Shown here one piece after another: positions 1 through 9,617 of a DNA stretch of 63,544 nt; position 1 is the first letter of the stretch; every line of letters starts with the position of its first letter. A program made the translations under genes and the position numbers. Source of the DNA: an uncultured Bacteroidota bacterium (GTDB lineage: Bacteria > Bacteroidota > Bacteroidia > Flavobacteriales > BACL11). Below the pieces are notes generated by a model. It ran no database searches. It saw nothing but the letters and a program-made list of their open reading frames with translations, and had not been told where the DNA came from. Location: assembly GCA_902627575.1 (NCBI GenBank), contig CACOJQ010000003.1, positions 1-63,544 on the forward strand. The letters run 5' to 3'.

Positions 1-92
1 GGAATGCTGAAAACATGTATATTGTTGCATATATTTATGATAATGTCACAAAAGAAATCATGCAAGTGGAGGAAACCCCATTAAATAATTAA
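1..92 (+). CDS. C-terminal end of an Omp28-related outer membrane protein (partial)
   Basis: The window opens inside a reading frame whose first full codon is at position 3 and which stops at TAA 90-92. The 29 visible residues end in a pattern like MYIVAYIYDNVTKEIMQVEE. That resembles the C-terminus of Omp28-type Bacteroidota lipoproteins (thioredoxin-like fold plus Ig-like tail, where 'VVAFIYD..TKEVLQ' is typical). The next gene starts 9 nt later on the same strand, so they probably share a transcript. The family call rests on a short tail only; the coding frame itself is well supported. Confidence 0.55.
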   Translation, partial: NAENMYIVAYIYDNVTKEIMQVEETPLNN

Positions 93-101
93 TCAAATTT
101 T

Positions 102-1046
102 ATGAAAAAACTTAAATTTATATTACTAATAGTGATTTTTTATAATTCAGCTTATTCTCAACAAAATATTTTACAGAATAATTTAAATCAAGGTGAAAAA
201 CTTATAGAGGCATATTTTACACCTATGGCTGAGACATTTGGGGCTGGATTAAATAATGCATGGTATAATACTGCAAAACCCCATAGTATACTTGGTTTTG
301 ATGTGACATTTAGTCTAAATACAGTGATAATTCCAAATTCCGCAGAAAATTTTATGATTGGAGATAATTTTGATGGAGTGTTCACTTCTTCTAAAGCAGA
401 TGCTTCAACTATCTTTGGAAGTATGAACTCTACGAATATGAATTATAATCCTGACAATAACCTGCCTTCTAGCTCATTTAGCATGCCTGGGGGACTCAAA
501 ACACCAATACTTCCTCTTCCTATGGTTCAAGCAGGAATTGGTATTTTTAAAAAAACATCAATAGACATAAGATATATGCCTATGTTAAATGTTGGAGATA
601 ATATTAATGTAAATCTATCTGGAATTGGAGCAAAACATGATTTATTGCAGTGGATTCCTGCTGTTGGTAATGCAATACCAATGAGTCTTTCTGTTCAAGC
701 TGGATATACCAACTTAAATACAGAGTTAAAAGTAGCTGATCAAGAAGTAGCCCTTAACACAAAAGCAACAACATTTAATCTTATAGCTTCTAAAAAAATA
801 TTAATGATAACTGGTTATGCTGGAGTAGGCTACAACTACTCAAATACAACTTTTTCGGCAAACCCTAATTTTGATTTAAATGGATTATCATTTGATCAAG
901 AATTAGATATTTCTTTTGAATCTAAGAAAAATTTAAGAACAAACATTGGAATAAGATTAAACATAGCACTAATGACTATTCACGCAGATTATACATTTGC
1001 TGATTATCCTACAGCTTCAATTGGAGTTGGGGTGAGTCTAAGATAA
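102..1046 (+). CDS. DUF6588-like outer membrane beta-barrel protein
   Basis: A 314-residue secreted protein. Residues 1-19 form a Sec signal peptide (charged KK start, hydrophobic core, cleavage near AYSQ). The body alternates hydrophobic and polar residues in strands and ends in an aromatic/hydrophobic strand (ASIGVGVSLR), as expected for an outer-membrane barrel. The N-terminal pattern GEKLIEAYFTPMAETFGAGL followed by WYNTAKPHSILGFD matches my recollection of the DUF6588 family, common in Flavobacteriia and of unknown function. A second barrel protein follows after one base, so the two are probably co-transcribed. The exact family needs a profile search; surface or outer-membrane location is more secure. 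Confidence 0.8.
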   Translation: MKKLKFILLIVIFYNSAYSQQNILQNNLNQGEKLIEAYFTPMAETFGAGLNNAWYNTAKPHSILGFDVTFSLNTVIIPNSAENFMIGDNFDGVFTSSKADASTIFGSMNSTNMNYNPDNNLPSSSFSMPGGLKTPILPLPMVQAGIGIFKKTSIDIRYMPMLNVGDNINVNLSGIGAKHDLLQWIPAVGNAIPMSLSVQAGYTNLNTELKVADQEVALNTKATTFNLIASKKILMITGYAGVGYNYSNTTFSANPNFDLNGLSFDQELDISFESKKNLRTNIGIRLNIALMTIHADYTFADYPTASIGVGVSLR

Positions 1047-1047
1047 A

Positions 1048-1683
1048 ATGCTAAGAATATTTTTCATAATGTTTATTGCATTAACTAACAATATAGTTAG
1101 TAATAGCCAAAATTTTGAAGGAGGAATAATATTTGGGGCAAATACTTCACAAGTTGGGGGAGATGATTTATCAGGTTTTCATAAAGCGGGTCCTATTGTT
1201 GGTATCTTTTCAAACAAATCAATAAATTCTCAAATAAATTTACAATTTGAAATGTACTATATAAACAAAGGAAGTAATAATCAAGATATGAACAATGATC
1301 TCCATACTAATTATCTTGTCCCTGATATAACGTTAAAATATATTGAAACCCCTCTCATACTCCAATATTATTTAAAAAACAGCTTATTAATTGAAGGTGG
1401 AATAACAACTGCTTATTTGATGGATGGATACTATAATGATCTTTATGGAAAAATAAAAAACCAAAGCAATTTTCCTTTTAAAAAGTATGATATTGGATTA
1501 ATATTAGGTGTAAATTATAAATATTCTGAAAATATTTCATTTAATACTAGAATATCAAATTCAATTTTTCCAATTGGCAAAGAAGATAGTTCTATTTTTA
1601 ATGAAAATAATAATTATAATTCTATAACTAAAGGAAAATACAACTCTGTTTTAAGTATTTCCGTCTATTATCATATAATATGA
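1048..1683 (+). CDS. PorT-family-like outer membrane beta-barrel protein
   Basis: A 211-residue protein with an N-terminal signal peptide (residues 1-21, ending near VSNSQ) followed by short amphipathic strands. The pattern 'GGIIFGANTSQVGGDDLSGF.KAGPIVGIF' near residues 25-55, and 'IETPLILQYYL' near residue 105, are typical of the PorT / outer-membrane barrel family (PF13568-like) of Bacteroidota. PorT itself takes part in type IX secretion, but the family has many paralogues and no specific role can be assigned. It begins one base after the stop of the preceding barrel gene and converges on ruvB. Confidence 0.75.
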   Translation: MLRIFFIMFIALTNNIVSNSQNFEGGIIFGANTSQVGGDDLSGFHKAGPIVGIFSNKSINSQINLQFEMYYINKGSNNQDMNNDLHTNYLVPDITLKYIETPLILQYYLKNSLLIEGGITTAYLMDGYYNDLYGKIKNQSNFPFKKYDIGLILGVNYKYSENISFNTRISNSIFPIGKEDSSIFNENNNYNSITKGKYNSVLSISVYYHII

Positions 1684-1724
1684 AAAAAAGAAAAAAATTA
1701 CTATTGAAATTTCGATCAGATAGC

Positions 1725-2744
1725 CTAAAATAAGTTGCCTTGGTTAGAGGGTTTGATTTTTCCTAAGTGAGTAAATGCTTTTTCAGTAGCTTGTCTTCCT
1801 CTTGGGGTGCGCATTAAATATCCTTCCATAATTAGAAAAGGCTCATATACTTCCTCAATAGTTCCAGCTTGTTCTGCTACTGCTGTTGCAATTGTATTTA
1901 AGCCAACTGGGCCCCCTTTAAATTTTTCTACAATTGTTGACAAAATTCTATTATCCATTTCATCAAGACCATGTTCATCCACATTAAGTGCATCTAAAGA
2001 ATATTGTGTTATTTTTTTATCTATATTTCCATCTCCCTTTATTTGTGCAAAATCTCTAACTCTTCGAAGCAGTGAATTTGCAATTCTTGGTGTGCCACGA
2101 CTTCTTCTGGCTATTTCTGCAGCAGCATTTTCTGATATTGAAATATCAAGAATATTTGATGATCTTTTAACTATTTTAGTTAATAAATCTAATTTATAAT
2201 ACTCTAATCGAGAATTTATCCCAAATCGAGCTCTTAAAGGAGAAGTGAGTAGTCCGGAACGTGTAGTTGCTCCGATTAAAGTAAATGGATTTATTTGAAT
2301 TTGAACGGAGCGTGCATTAGGACCTGACTCAATCATGATATCAATTTGATAATCTTCCATGGCAGAATACAAATACTCTTCAACAATTGGATTTAATCGA
2401 TGTATTTCATCAATAAATAAAACATCTCTCTCTTCCAAATTAGTTAATAAGCCAGCTAAGTCACCGGGTTTATCTAAAACAGGACCAGAAGTAACTTTAA
2501 TATCTACGTCAAGTTCGTTTGCAATTATATTTGCTAAAGTTGTCTTTCCCAATCCAGGAGGACCATGCAATAATACATGATCCAAAGCTTCTTCTCTTTG
2601 TTTAGCTGCAGAAATAAATACATCTAAGTTTTCCACAATTTGATCTTGCCCCTCAAAATCAATAAATTTTTTTGGACGTAAAACTTTTGCAAGCTCAATG
2701 TCTTCTTTGATATTATCGTTTTCTAATTCAAAACCATCATTCAT
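1725..2744 (-). CDS. ruvB: Holliday junction branch migration DNA helicase RuvB
   Basis: RuvB is the AAA+ motor that, with RuvA and RuvC, drives branch migration of Holliday junctions in recombination and repair. The 339-aa length is normal. Visible motifs: Walker [10 protein letters not shown] (residues 61-69), Walker [10 protein letters not shown] (109-117), sensor region [18 protein letters not shown], and a C-terminal winged helix ending [13 protein letters not shown]. The gene lies just downstream of the ACIII operon but a terminator hairpin separates them. Its ATG sits only 5 nt from a TATTTTTG -7 element, so it may have its own leaderless transcript. ruvA and ruvC are not in the window. 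Confidence 0.97.
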   Translation of the reverse strand: MNDGFELENDNIKEDIELAKVLRPKKFIDFEGQDQIVENLDVFISAAKQREEALDHVLLHGPPGLGKTTLANIIANELDVDIKVTSGPVLDKPGDLAGLLTNLEERDVLFIDEIHRLNPIVEEYLYSAMEDYQIDIMIESGPNARSVQIQINPFTLIGATTRSGLLTSPLRARFGINSRLEYYKLDLLTKIVKRSSNILDISISENAAAEIARRSRGTPRIANSLLRRVRDFAQIKGDGNIDKKITQYSLDALNVDEHGLDEMDNRILSTIVEKFKGGPVGLNTIATAVAEQAGTIEEVYEPFLIMEGYLMRTPRGRQATEKAFTHLGKIKPSNQGNLF

Positions 2745-2749
2745 ATCAA

Positions 2750-2757
2750 CAAAAATA
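2750..2757 (-). promoter_or_regulatory. Candidate -7 promoter element of ruvB
   Basis: On the minus strand this reads TATTTTTG, an exact match to the Bacteroidota -7 consensus TAnnTTTG. Only 5 nt separate it from the ruvB ATG, so the predicted transcription start falls at or next to the start codon. No -33 TTG/TTTG was found at the usual spacing. Confidence 0.4.
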
Positions 2758-2764
2758 CATATAA

Positions 2765-2790
2765 AAAAGGTCAGTATATTCTGACCTTTT
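2765..2790 (-). terminator. Rho-independent terminator of the ACIII operon
   Basis: A perfect 10-bp stem (AAAAGGTCAG / CTGACCTTTT) around a 6-nt loop, with a run of T on the minus strand. It sits 29 nt after the actF stop and before ruvB, so it should end the act transcript. Being symmetrical it could also act in the other direction. Confidence 0.85.
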
Positions 2791-2819
2791 AAAATATATT
2801 AACAAAAACATCATTATAT

Positions 2820-4067
2820 TTAAGTATGCAAGTGCTTTGACTCATCTAAGAATGGATGATTCTTTGGTTCTAATGGTTGCTTTGTTAAACTATTGAGTGT
2901 TAAATAAATTAATAGTCCTGCAAAACCTAAACCTATTCCAATTTCTGTAAAACCGATATGTCCATGTGTTTTTAAGGTTCCAGGTGTAACTAATAAGTAG
3001 GAATTAAGCCAATGACCAATTAAAATAACAGCACTAACAAAAACTAGTCTTTTGTGATTTCTTTTTGCATCTCTGCTCATTAATAATATTATTGGAAAGA
3101 GAAAATTAATTGACATACTAAACCAAAACAAAAACCTGTAATTTTTTACATCTATTCGATCAACATAATAAGCAACTTCTTCAGGAATATGAGCATACCA
3201 TATTAGCATAAACTGAGAAAACCACATGTAGGTCCAGACCAAAGAAAAAGCAAAAATAAATTTACCTAAATCATGTATGTGACTATTATTAACATGTTCA
3301 AGATATCCTTTGTTTTTAAGATACAAGGTTACTAAATAAACAGTAGTAAATCCTATGGCACACCATTCAGCAAAAACATACCACCCAAAAAGAGTAGAAA
3401 ACCAATGTGTATCAATTGACATAATCCAGTCCCATGCAGCCATTGAACCAGTTACTGCAAAAAACACCATAAACCAAGCAGATGATCTAACAGCTTTAGA
3501 GTGGATAGAAGTCCCCCCTAACTTATCTTCCAAGATTGATAAGGATCTTAATTTTTTTGCAAAATAAATCCATCCAATTAAATAAATAATTGTTCTAATA
3601 ATAAAGAAAGGGGCATTCAGATATGCTTCTTTTCCAGCAATGATTTCGTCATAATAAGGATATTTAGCTCCTTCGGCTCCTTTAACATTTTTTGGGTCCG
3701 TTATTCCATCTGCGAGCCAATGATAAATATGATTTCCCCAAAGATGTAAAATAGCTGTAACAGCAATTATTAGCATGATAATACTGAAAGCTGGTAATGC
3801 TCCCATAATAGCTTCAGGAACTCTTTTTAAAACAATTGACCATCCTGCTTCTGCAACATATTGTAAAGCCACAAAAAATACAGCGAAGAGAGCAATACCT
3901 AAATAAAAATAAGTATTAAATAAAATAGCCGGCCATGTTGTAAAATGATATTTTGGATCTTCCTGATAATGTAAATAGTCCGTCACAAAACCAAATATTA
4001 ATGAAACTAAACCAATAGCCATTAATATGAAAGTAAACTTTTTTGCTTTATTGTCTATTGTAAACAT
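2820..4067 (-). CDS. actF: Alternative complex III subunit ActF (NrfD-like membrane subunit)
   Basis: ActF is one of the two polytopic membrane subunits of the quinol:cytochrome c oxidoreductase called alternative complex III. The 415-aa protein has about ten hydrophobic helices, starting near residue 12. It shows family-typical stretches such as AAWDWIMSIDTHWFSTLFGW and 'WFSQFMLIWYAHIPEEV'. It is the last gene of actABCDEF, 6 nt after actE, and a strong terminator follows. In many relatives cytochrome c oxidase genes come next; here they do not. The start is the first Met and fits the family. Confidence 0.92.
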   Translation of the reverse strand: MFTIDNKAKKFTFILMAIGLVSLIFGFVTDYLHYQEDPKYHFTTWPAILFNTYFYLGIALFAVFFVALQYVAEAGWSIVLKRVPEAIMGALPAFSIIMLIIAVTAILHLWGNHIYHWLADGITDPKNVKGAEGAKYPYYDEIIAGKEAYLNAPFFIIRTIIYLIGWIYFAKKLRSLSILEDKLGGTSIHSKAVRSSAWFMVFFAVTGSMAAWDWIMSIDTHWFSTLFGWYVFAEWCAIGFTTVYLVTLYLKNKGYLEHVNNSHIHDLGKFIFAFSLVWTYMWFSQFMLIWYAHIPEEVAYYVDRIDVKNYRFLFWFSMSINFLFPIILLMSRDAKRNHKRLVFVSAVILIGHWLNSYLLVTPGTLKTHGHIGFTEIGIGLGFAGLLIYLTLNSLTKQPLEPKNHPFLDESKHLHT

Positions 4068-4073
4068 TATATT

Positions 4074-4700
4074 CTATTTTCCGTAATTTTGCAATTTCTC
4101 TTGTATATATAAAACAACCTTCCATCTTTCTTCTTCGTTTAGTAATGAAGCGTGTGGTCCCATAGCATTTAAACCATAAGTAATAGCATGATAAATATGT
4201 CCCTCTTTTAATTCACTCATGGGGATATTAGCTCTAGGGCGTATCTTTTCGCTGTCATTGTATGCAGGAACAGCAGAATAAGCCGGATGAGTTACAGAGC
4301 CATCACCCTCACCATTTATACCATGACAGTGTGCACAAAAAATACCATATAGCTTTTCTCCTTCTTCAAGTGTTTTTTGATTATTTTTAAATGGAATACT
4401 TTTAACTTTCCCTCCTAAATCAACCTTGTAAATGCTATCAGGATATGTCGATTCTTCACCTGCGATTAAATAACCCTCAGTCGTTCCATCATATTTAAAA
4501 GAAGAAAGTTTACCTCTTGCAATAGTCCCCTCAACTGGTATACCATCATAACCTTCTATTGTATGCTCAGCATAAGTTTCAATAGGAGGTGTTCTATACA
4601 TATCAGGCATATATTCATATCCTGGGCTAGTATTATCTTTACATGAATAACACAAAGTAACTAACATAACAAATAAAAATATTTTAAAGATTTTATGCAT
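4074..4700 (-). CDS. actE: Alternative complex III subunit ActE (monoheme cytochrome c lipoprotein)
   Basis: A 208-aa protein with a lipoprotein signal (hydrophobic residues 5-17, lipobox ending in Cys20), so it is probably anchored in a membrane facing the periplasm. A single heme c motif CAHCH lies at residues 122-126. A downstream Met in 'GLNAMGPHA' could be the distal heme ligand. In ACIII, ActE is thought to carry electrons out of the complex to the oxidase or a soluble cytochrome. It lies between actD (5-nt gap) and actF (6-nt gap), consistent with the standard order. Confidence 0.92.
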   Translation of the reverse strand: MHKIFKIFLFVMLVTLCYSCKDNTSPGYEYMPDMYRTPPIETYAEHTIEGYDGIPVEGTIARGKLSSFKYDGTTEGYLIAGEESTYPDSIYKVDLGGKVKSIPFKNNQKTLEEGEKLYGIFCAHCHGINGEGDGSVTHPAYSAVPAYNDSEKIRPRANIPMSELKEGHIYHAITYGLNAMGPHASLLNEEERWKVVLYIQEKLQNYGK

Positions 4701-4705
4701 AACTA

Positions 4706-5236
4706 CTATTCCTTTAAATTAATTTCTGTGGCTCCCGTTTTAGTAAGCATTTTCTTTACTTTTGATATATCCCCATCAACTTCAATTTCCATTAAAAACT
4801 TATCATCTGTTGTTCTAGGATCTGGGCTGACTTCTGGATTTCCAGGAAACAATCCACATCTGATAAAAAAAGTTATTGACATTAAATGTCCTGCAAATAA
4901 AACTGTTAACTCAAATAAAACAGGAACAAATGCTGGTAAATTATGATATAAAGTCCAATTAGGCTTCCCCCCAATGTTCATTGGCCAACTCTTATATATT
5001 CCAGAGATCATGATATAATATATGAGAGCGATCCCAAATGTTAAACCAATACATCCATATATAAATGCGGTAATTGCCATTCTAGTTTCTTTTATTCCTA
5101 GTGCATGATCTAAACCATGTACAGGAAATGGAGAATATACTTCCTTAATGTGAATTTCATTAGATCTTATCTCCTTAACTGAGGATAATAATACCTCTTC
5201 GTCATCAAAAATCCCGTATATTGTTGTTTTATTCAT
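4706..5236 (-). CDS. actD: Alternative complex III subunit ActD (DUF3341 protein)
   Basis: A 176-aa protein with two transmembrane helices (about residues 52-75 and 103-128). The opening TTIYGIFDDEEVLLSSVKEI and the 'YSPFPVHGLD' motif are characteristic of DUF3341/ActD. Its exact role in ACIII is structural or unknown. It lies 8 nt after actC and 5 nt before actE, in the usual order of the operon. Confidence 0.92.
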   Translation of the reverse strand: MNKTTIYGIFDDEEVLLSSVKEIRSNEIHIKEVYSPFPVHGLDHALGIKETRMAITAFIYGCIGLTFGIALIYYIMISGIYKSWPMNIGGKPNWTLYHNLPAFVPVLFELTVLFAGHLMSITFFIRCGLFPGNPEVSPDPRTTDDKFLMEIEVDGDISKVKKMLTKTGATEINLKE

Positions 5237-5244
5237 TTATAATT

Positions 5245-6618
5245 TTACTTTTTATATTCTGATCCAGAAGATTTGACAATAGTTTTTAATTCAGCCTGAG
5301 CAATTACAGGAAACGTTCTAGCATACATTAAAAATAGTACAAAAAAGAATCCAATTGTTCCTAAATAAACACCTATATCTATAAACGTTGGTGAAAACAT
5401 AGTCCATGACGATGGAAGAAAATCTCTGTGTAATGATGTAACAATAATAACAAAACGTTCAAACCACATACCGATATTTACAAAAATAGACAATACAAAA
5501 GTCGCTATAAATGATTCTCTGATAGATTTTATCCAATATAATTGAGGAGTTAACACATTACAGCCCATCATTAGAGCATAGGACCACCAATAGGGTCCAG
5601 TTGCTCTGTTAATAAATGCGTATTGTTCATACTCAACTCCAGAATACCAAGCCATAAACAATTCCGTAATATATGCTGTACCGACTAAAGAACCAGTTAA
5701 CAAAATAATTACATTCATGTACACAACGTGTTTTATAGTAATGTAGGACTCTAAATTAACAACTTTACGCATAATTATTAAAAGAGTCTCTACCATTGCA
5801 AATCCAGAAAACAATGCCCCCAAAACAAAATAAGGTGGAAATATAGTTGTATGCCATCCAGGAATAACAGATGTAGCAAAATCCATTGACACAATAGAGT
5901 GAACAGAAAATACCAAAGGAGTTGCCAATCCTGCCAAAACTAAAGAAACTTCTTCAAATCTTTGCCAATGCTTAGCTTTGCCAGTCCATCCAAATGCCAA
6001 GAAAGAGTATAATTTCTTTTTCATTGGTGCAATCTTTGCACTCATCCTATCACGAAGCATAGCAAAGTCAGGTATTAAACCGATATACCAAAAAACAGTA
6101 GAAACTGTTAGATATGTAGATATTGCAAAAACATCCCACAATAAAGGAGAATTAAAATTAACCCATAAAGAACCAAACTGATTAGGGATCGGAAATACCC
6201 AGTACGCAAGCCAAGGTCTACCCATGTGTATTACAGGAAATAAACCAGCTTGCACAACACCGAATATTGTCATCGCTTCAGCAGATCTATTTATTGCCAT
6301 TCTCCATTTTTGTCTAAATAACAAGAGAACAGCTGATATTAATGTACCTGCATGACCTATTCCAATCCACCAAACAAAATTGGTAATATCCCATGCCCAA
6401 TTAATTGTTTTATTTAATCCCCAAGATCCAATTCCTGTACCAACAGTATATAATATACATAAAACTCCCCAACCAAAAAGTACTAATGATAAGGAAAACA
6501 ATGCCCACCAATATTTATTTGCTTTACCTTCTACAGGTCTAGAAACGTCTCTAGTAATATCATGATAAGATTTTTTACCAAGAATTAACGGATCTCTAAT
6601 TTCTGACTCTCTTTGCAT
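5245..6618 (-). CDS. actC: Alternative complex III subunit ActC (NrfD/PsrC-family quinol-binding subunit)
   Basis: ActC is the main polytopic membrane subunit of ACIII, related to NrfD/PsrC, and is thought to carry a quinol-binding site. The 457-aa protein has about ten hydrophobic helices. Family signatures include 'WWIGIGHAGTLISA' near residue 85, 'HMGRPWLAYW' near residue 130 and 'WHTTIFPPYFVLGALFSGFA' near residue 255. The start codon is one base after actB's stop, implying tight translational linkage. It is well conserved and of normal length. Confidence 0.95.
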   Translation of the reverse strand: MQRESEIRDPLILGKKSYHDITRDVSRPVEGKANKYWWALFSLSLVLFGWGVLCILYTVGTGIGSWGLNKTINWAWDITNFVWWIGIGHAGTLISAVLLLFRQKWRMAINRSAEAMTIFGVVQAGLFPVIHMGRPWLAYWVFPIPNQFGSLWVNFNSPLLWDVFAISTYLTVSTVFWYIGLIPDFAMLRDRMSAKIAPMKKKLYSFLAFGWTGKAKHWQRFEEVSLVLAGLATPLVFSVHSIVSMDFATSVIPGWHTTIFPPYFVLGALFSGFAMVETLLIIMRKVVNLESYITIKHVVYMNVIILLTGSLVGTAYITELFMAWYSGVEYEQYAFINRATGPYWWSYALMMGCNVLTPQLYWIKSIRESFIATFVLSIFVNIGMWFERFVIIVTSLHRDFLPSSWTMFSPTFIDIGVYLGTIGFFFVLFLMYARTFPVIAQAELKTIVKSSGSEYKK

Positions 6619-6619
6619 A

Positions 6620-9595
6620 CTAAGATTTATTTCTAATTTTTGTTTGATAAAATACAGATGGTGCTGTATTTAAATGATCTAAAAGACTATACATCCTTTC
6701 ATCTTTTTTCAACTCATATATAGAATGTGTTTCGTTATTAGCATCTCCAAATACCATAGCTCCTGTAGAGCAAGCAGATGAACAAGCAGTTTGCACATCT
6801 TCGTCAGCTACTGGTTTACCTGTCATTTTTGCTTTTAATTTTATGGCCTGTATCATTTGAATACACATACTACACTTCTCTATAACTCCTCTGGATCTCA
6901 CAACTACATCAGGATTTAAAACCATTTTGCCATAGTCATCATTCATATTAAAATCAAACTTATCATTTTCATTATATTTAAACCAGTTGAATCTTCTTAC
7001 TTTATATGGACAGTTATTTGCGCAATAACGAGTACCAATACATCTATTATATGTCATATGATTTAAACCCTCTCGGCTGTGAGTTGTTGCGGCAACAGGA
7101 CAAACATTTTCACATGGGGCTTTATTACAATGTTGACACATAACTGGTTGAAAAACTACTTCTGGATTTGCAGATGGATCTTCCATTTCAGCATACATTT
7201 CAATAGACGAAATATTTTCATCAGCAGCCTTTTGCTTAGTCATTTCTGATGAAAAGTAACGGTCAATTCTAAGCCAGTGCATATCCCTTGACTTTCTGAT
7301 TTCTTCCTTTCCAACAACAGGAACATTGTTCTCGGCGTGGCATGCAATAACACAAGCAGCACAACCGGTACATAAAGATAAATCTATGGATTGATTCCAA
7401 AAATGACCTGTTTTATGATCATGATCGTCCCAAAGTGTAACTTCTTCAGCTGGTTGTTTACCTTTATATGTTAGGTATTTAGCCTTCTTATTTCCTGAAC
7501 TAGGATCTAAAATGTAATCAGCAAGAGTAGTTTCTTTAACAATATCTCTACCCATCATTGTGTGATGTAATTGGGTTGCTGCAAATTCATGTTCTCCGTC
7601 AATTAATTTAATATCTGCTTTTCCGTAACCTAGCTTAAAAGCGTTAAAGCCAATATTATTTCCACACTTACCTGCGGCAGTTCTTCCGTATCCAATAGCC
7701 ATAGATACAGTATCAAGAGCTTGACCAGGTTGTATCATAACCGGAACATTGGTATAGGTTAATCCATTTACAGTTAACGAAACGACACTTCCGTTAAGCG
7801 CACCATTAGAAACGTTCCAATTTTTGACTCCAAGTTTGCGAGCAGTTGCAGCAGACATAGTAAGATAATTGTCCCAACTGGCTCTAGACAAAGGGTCAGG
7901 GAGCTCTTGAAGCCAAGGATTGTTAGATTGGGACCCATCCCCCATTGAAATTTTTTCAGCCATTTCAAACTCAATATAATTGGCTTTATTTATTTTAGTC
8001 AAGAATCCATTGAAACCATCTACATATTTATAATTAGGAGAAACAAAGTCTTCATTAATATTAAAATAGCCATCATGCAATGCTTTATCCCAATTAATGC
8101 CCCAGTTATTATAAAAAACCTGTAAAAATTTTTGATAACCATCAGATAAACCCATCCACACCATTAGACTATCTTGGAATTGCCTACCATTAAAAAGTTG
8201 CTTTATTGTTGGCTGCATTAAGCTATATTCTCCGAATGTTGGATGTGCATCTCCCCAGCTTTCCAGAAAGTGGTTATCTGGTACACAATACGTCATTTGA
8301 CTTGCAGACTCATCTTTGTAAAGAGATGTTGCAACTTTTAAACCAACTTTTTTAAGTCCTTTGTCATATTCTGATCCATTTTGCAAAGTATATGAAGGAT
8401 TAACATTATGAGTGATTAATGCGTCGATTTTTCCATTATTCATATCACTAATCAAAGAATTTACTTCATCATCACTTGCTTGCTTTAAATAAGAAGGTTT
8501 AGACAATATTATAGTTTTTTCAAAGTTTTCTAATTCAAAATTTATAGCATTGACTATCACTTGAGTTTCGATATCATTACTGTTACACACAACAATTGAA
8601 TTCCCTTTATTATTTTTTAAATTTTTGGCTAACTTCTCGATTCTTTTATCCACCTCGCTTTTGCCAACTATGTACTCGTATAAATTAGAAAGCAGTCCTT
8701 TTTGTTCTGAAGGCTTGATCTGTAATCTTTCGCAAGCATTAGATCCCGTTAGAGTAAGTGTTGACTCTATTTGATAATGCTTAGACATTATTTTATTTTT
8801 TGGATTTCGTCCTTTTATATAGTCTCCTTCGTTATTTGGATGACCCCATCCTCCAATAAAATCTGCTCCAAAAGAAGCAATAACTTTTGCTTTATCGAAA
8901 CGATACATTGGTAATACTCTTGTATCAAAAGATAGTTTATTAGCTTCTAATATACTGTGGCTTGATACAGAATCTAGCTGAATATGCTTTACATTGTTAT
9001 ACTTGGATGAAAATTGATTAATAAGTTTTCTTGTTGACGGACTTATAAGAGATGGTGTTAAAATAACAATATTTCCATTTTTTTCAGAAATACGAGACAA
9101 TTGACTTTTAATTTCTGAATCAAGCGAGGAATAGCTAATAATATTATTATTTTTAATAGGTTCTTTTAACCTACCTGAATCATATAAAGACAAGACAGAT
9201 GCTTGCACTCTTGCATTAGTACATGTTTTATTAGACTCAATTTTTATTGGCCTACCTTCTCTGGTTTTAACCAAGATAGAAGCATAATCATGTCCATCAT
9301 ACATTGTCGTAGCATAATAATTAGCAATACCAGGAACTATTTCTTCGGGCTTGTTTACATAGGGGATAGATTTTACAATTGGAGCTTCACATGAAGCCAA
9401 TGTAGCTGCTGCAGTACTAAAACCTAAGAACTTTAAAAAATCTCTTCTTGTTGTTGAGGTTGATGGAATATTTTTGTCAGATAAAAAATCATCAACAGCA
9501 ATTTCCTCAACAAACTCATTTTGTTTTAGCTTTTCAACTAATGGCTTTTGATTAAATTCTGCTAATCCCTTCCAATATGTTTTTATTTTTGTCAT
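6620..9595 (-). CDS. actB: Alternative complex III subunit ActB (molybdopterin-oxidoreductase-like Fe-S protein)
   Basis: ActB is the large periplasmic subunit of ACIII. It fuses a molybdopterin-oxidoreductase-like domain, which in this family does not bind the Mo cofactor, to a ferredoxin-type Fe-S domain. The 991-aa protein has a Tat-like signal displaced into the chain: RRDFLKFLG at residues 50-58, with a lipobox-like Cys69. Cys clusters near residues 742-757 (CTGCAACVIAC), 815-830 (CQHCNKAPCENVCP), 848-862 (CIGTRYCANNCP), about 905 (CSMC) and about 940 (CSSACS) supply the ligands for the several Fe-S clusters. It lies between actA and actC. Confidence 0.95.
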   Translation of the reverse strand: MTKIKTYWKGLAEFNQKPLVEKLKQNEFVEEIAVDDFLSDKNIPSTSTTRRDFLKFLGFSTAAATLASCEAPIVKSIPYVNKPEEIVPGIANYYATTMYDGHDYASILVKTREGRPIKIESNKTCTNARVQASVLSLYDSGRLKEPIKNNNIISYSSLDSEIKSQLSRISEKNGNIVILTPSLISPSTRKLINQFSSKYNNVKHIQLDSVSSHSILEANKLSFDTRVLPMYRFDKAKVIASFGADFIGGWGHPNNEGDYIKGRNPKNKIMSKHYQIESTLTLTGSNACERLQIKPSEQKGLLSNLYEYIVGKSEVDKRIEKLAKNLKNNKGNSIVVCNSNDIETQVIVNAINFELENFEKTIILSKPSYLKQASDDEVNSLISDMNNGKIDALITHNVNPSYTLQNGSEYDKGLKKVGLKVATSLYKDESASQMTYCVPDNHFLESWGDAHPTFGEYSLMQPTIKQLFNGRQFQDSLMVWMGLSDGYQKFLQVFYNNWGINWDKALHDGYFNINEDFVSPNYKYVDGFNGFLTKINKANYIEFEMAEKISMGDGSQSNNPWLQELPDPLSRASWDNYLTMSAATARKLGVKNWNVSNGALNGSVVSLTVNGLTYTNVPVMIQPGQALDTVSMAIGYGRTAAGKCGNNIGFNAFKLGYGKADIKLIDGEHEFAATQLHHTMMGRDIVKETTLADYILDPSSGNKKAKYLTYKGKQPAEEVTLWDDHDHKTGHFWNQSIDLSLCTGCAACVIACHAENNVPVVGKEEIRKSRDMHWLRIDRYFSSEMTKQKAADENISSIEMYAEMEDPSANPEVVFQPVMCQHCNKAPCENVCPVAATTHSREGLNHMTYNRCIGTRYCANNCPYKVRRFNWFKYNENDKFDFNMNDDYGKMVLNPDVVVRSRGVIEKCSMCIQMIQAIKLKAKMTGKPVADEDVQTACSSACSTGAMVFGDANNETHSIYELKKDERMYSLLDHLNTAPSVFYQTKIRNKS

Positions 9596-9617
9596 TCTAC
9601 TTTACTATATAGTTACA

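Noticed and set aside
1807-2580. Plus-strand ORFs inside ruvB
   Set aside because: Shadow frames opposite an intact, highly conserved gene.
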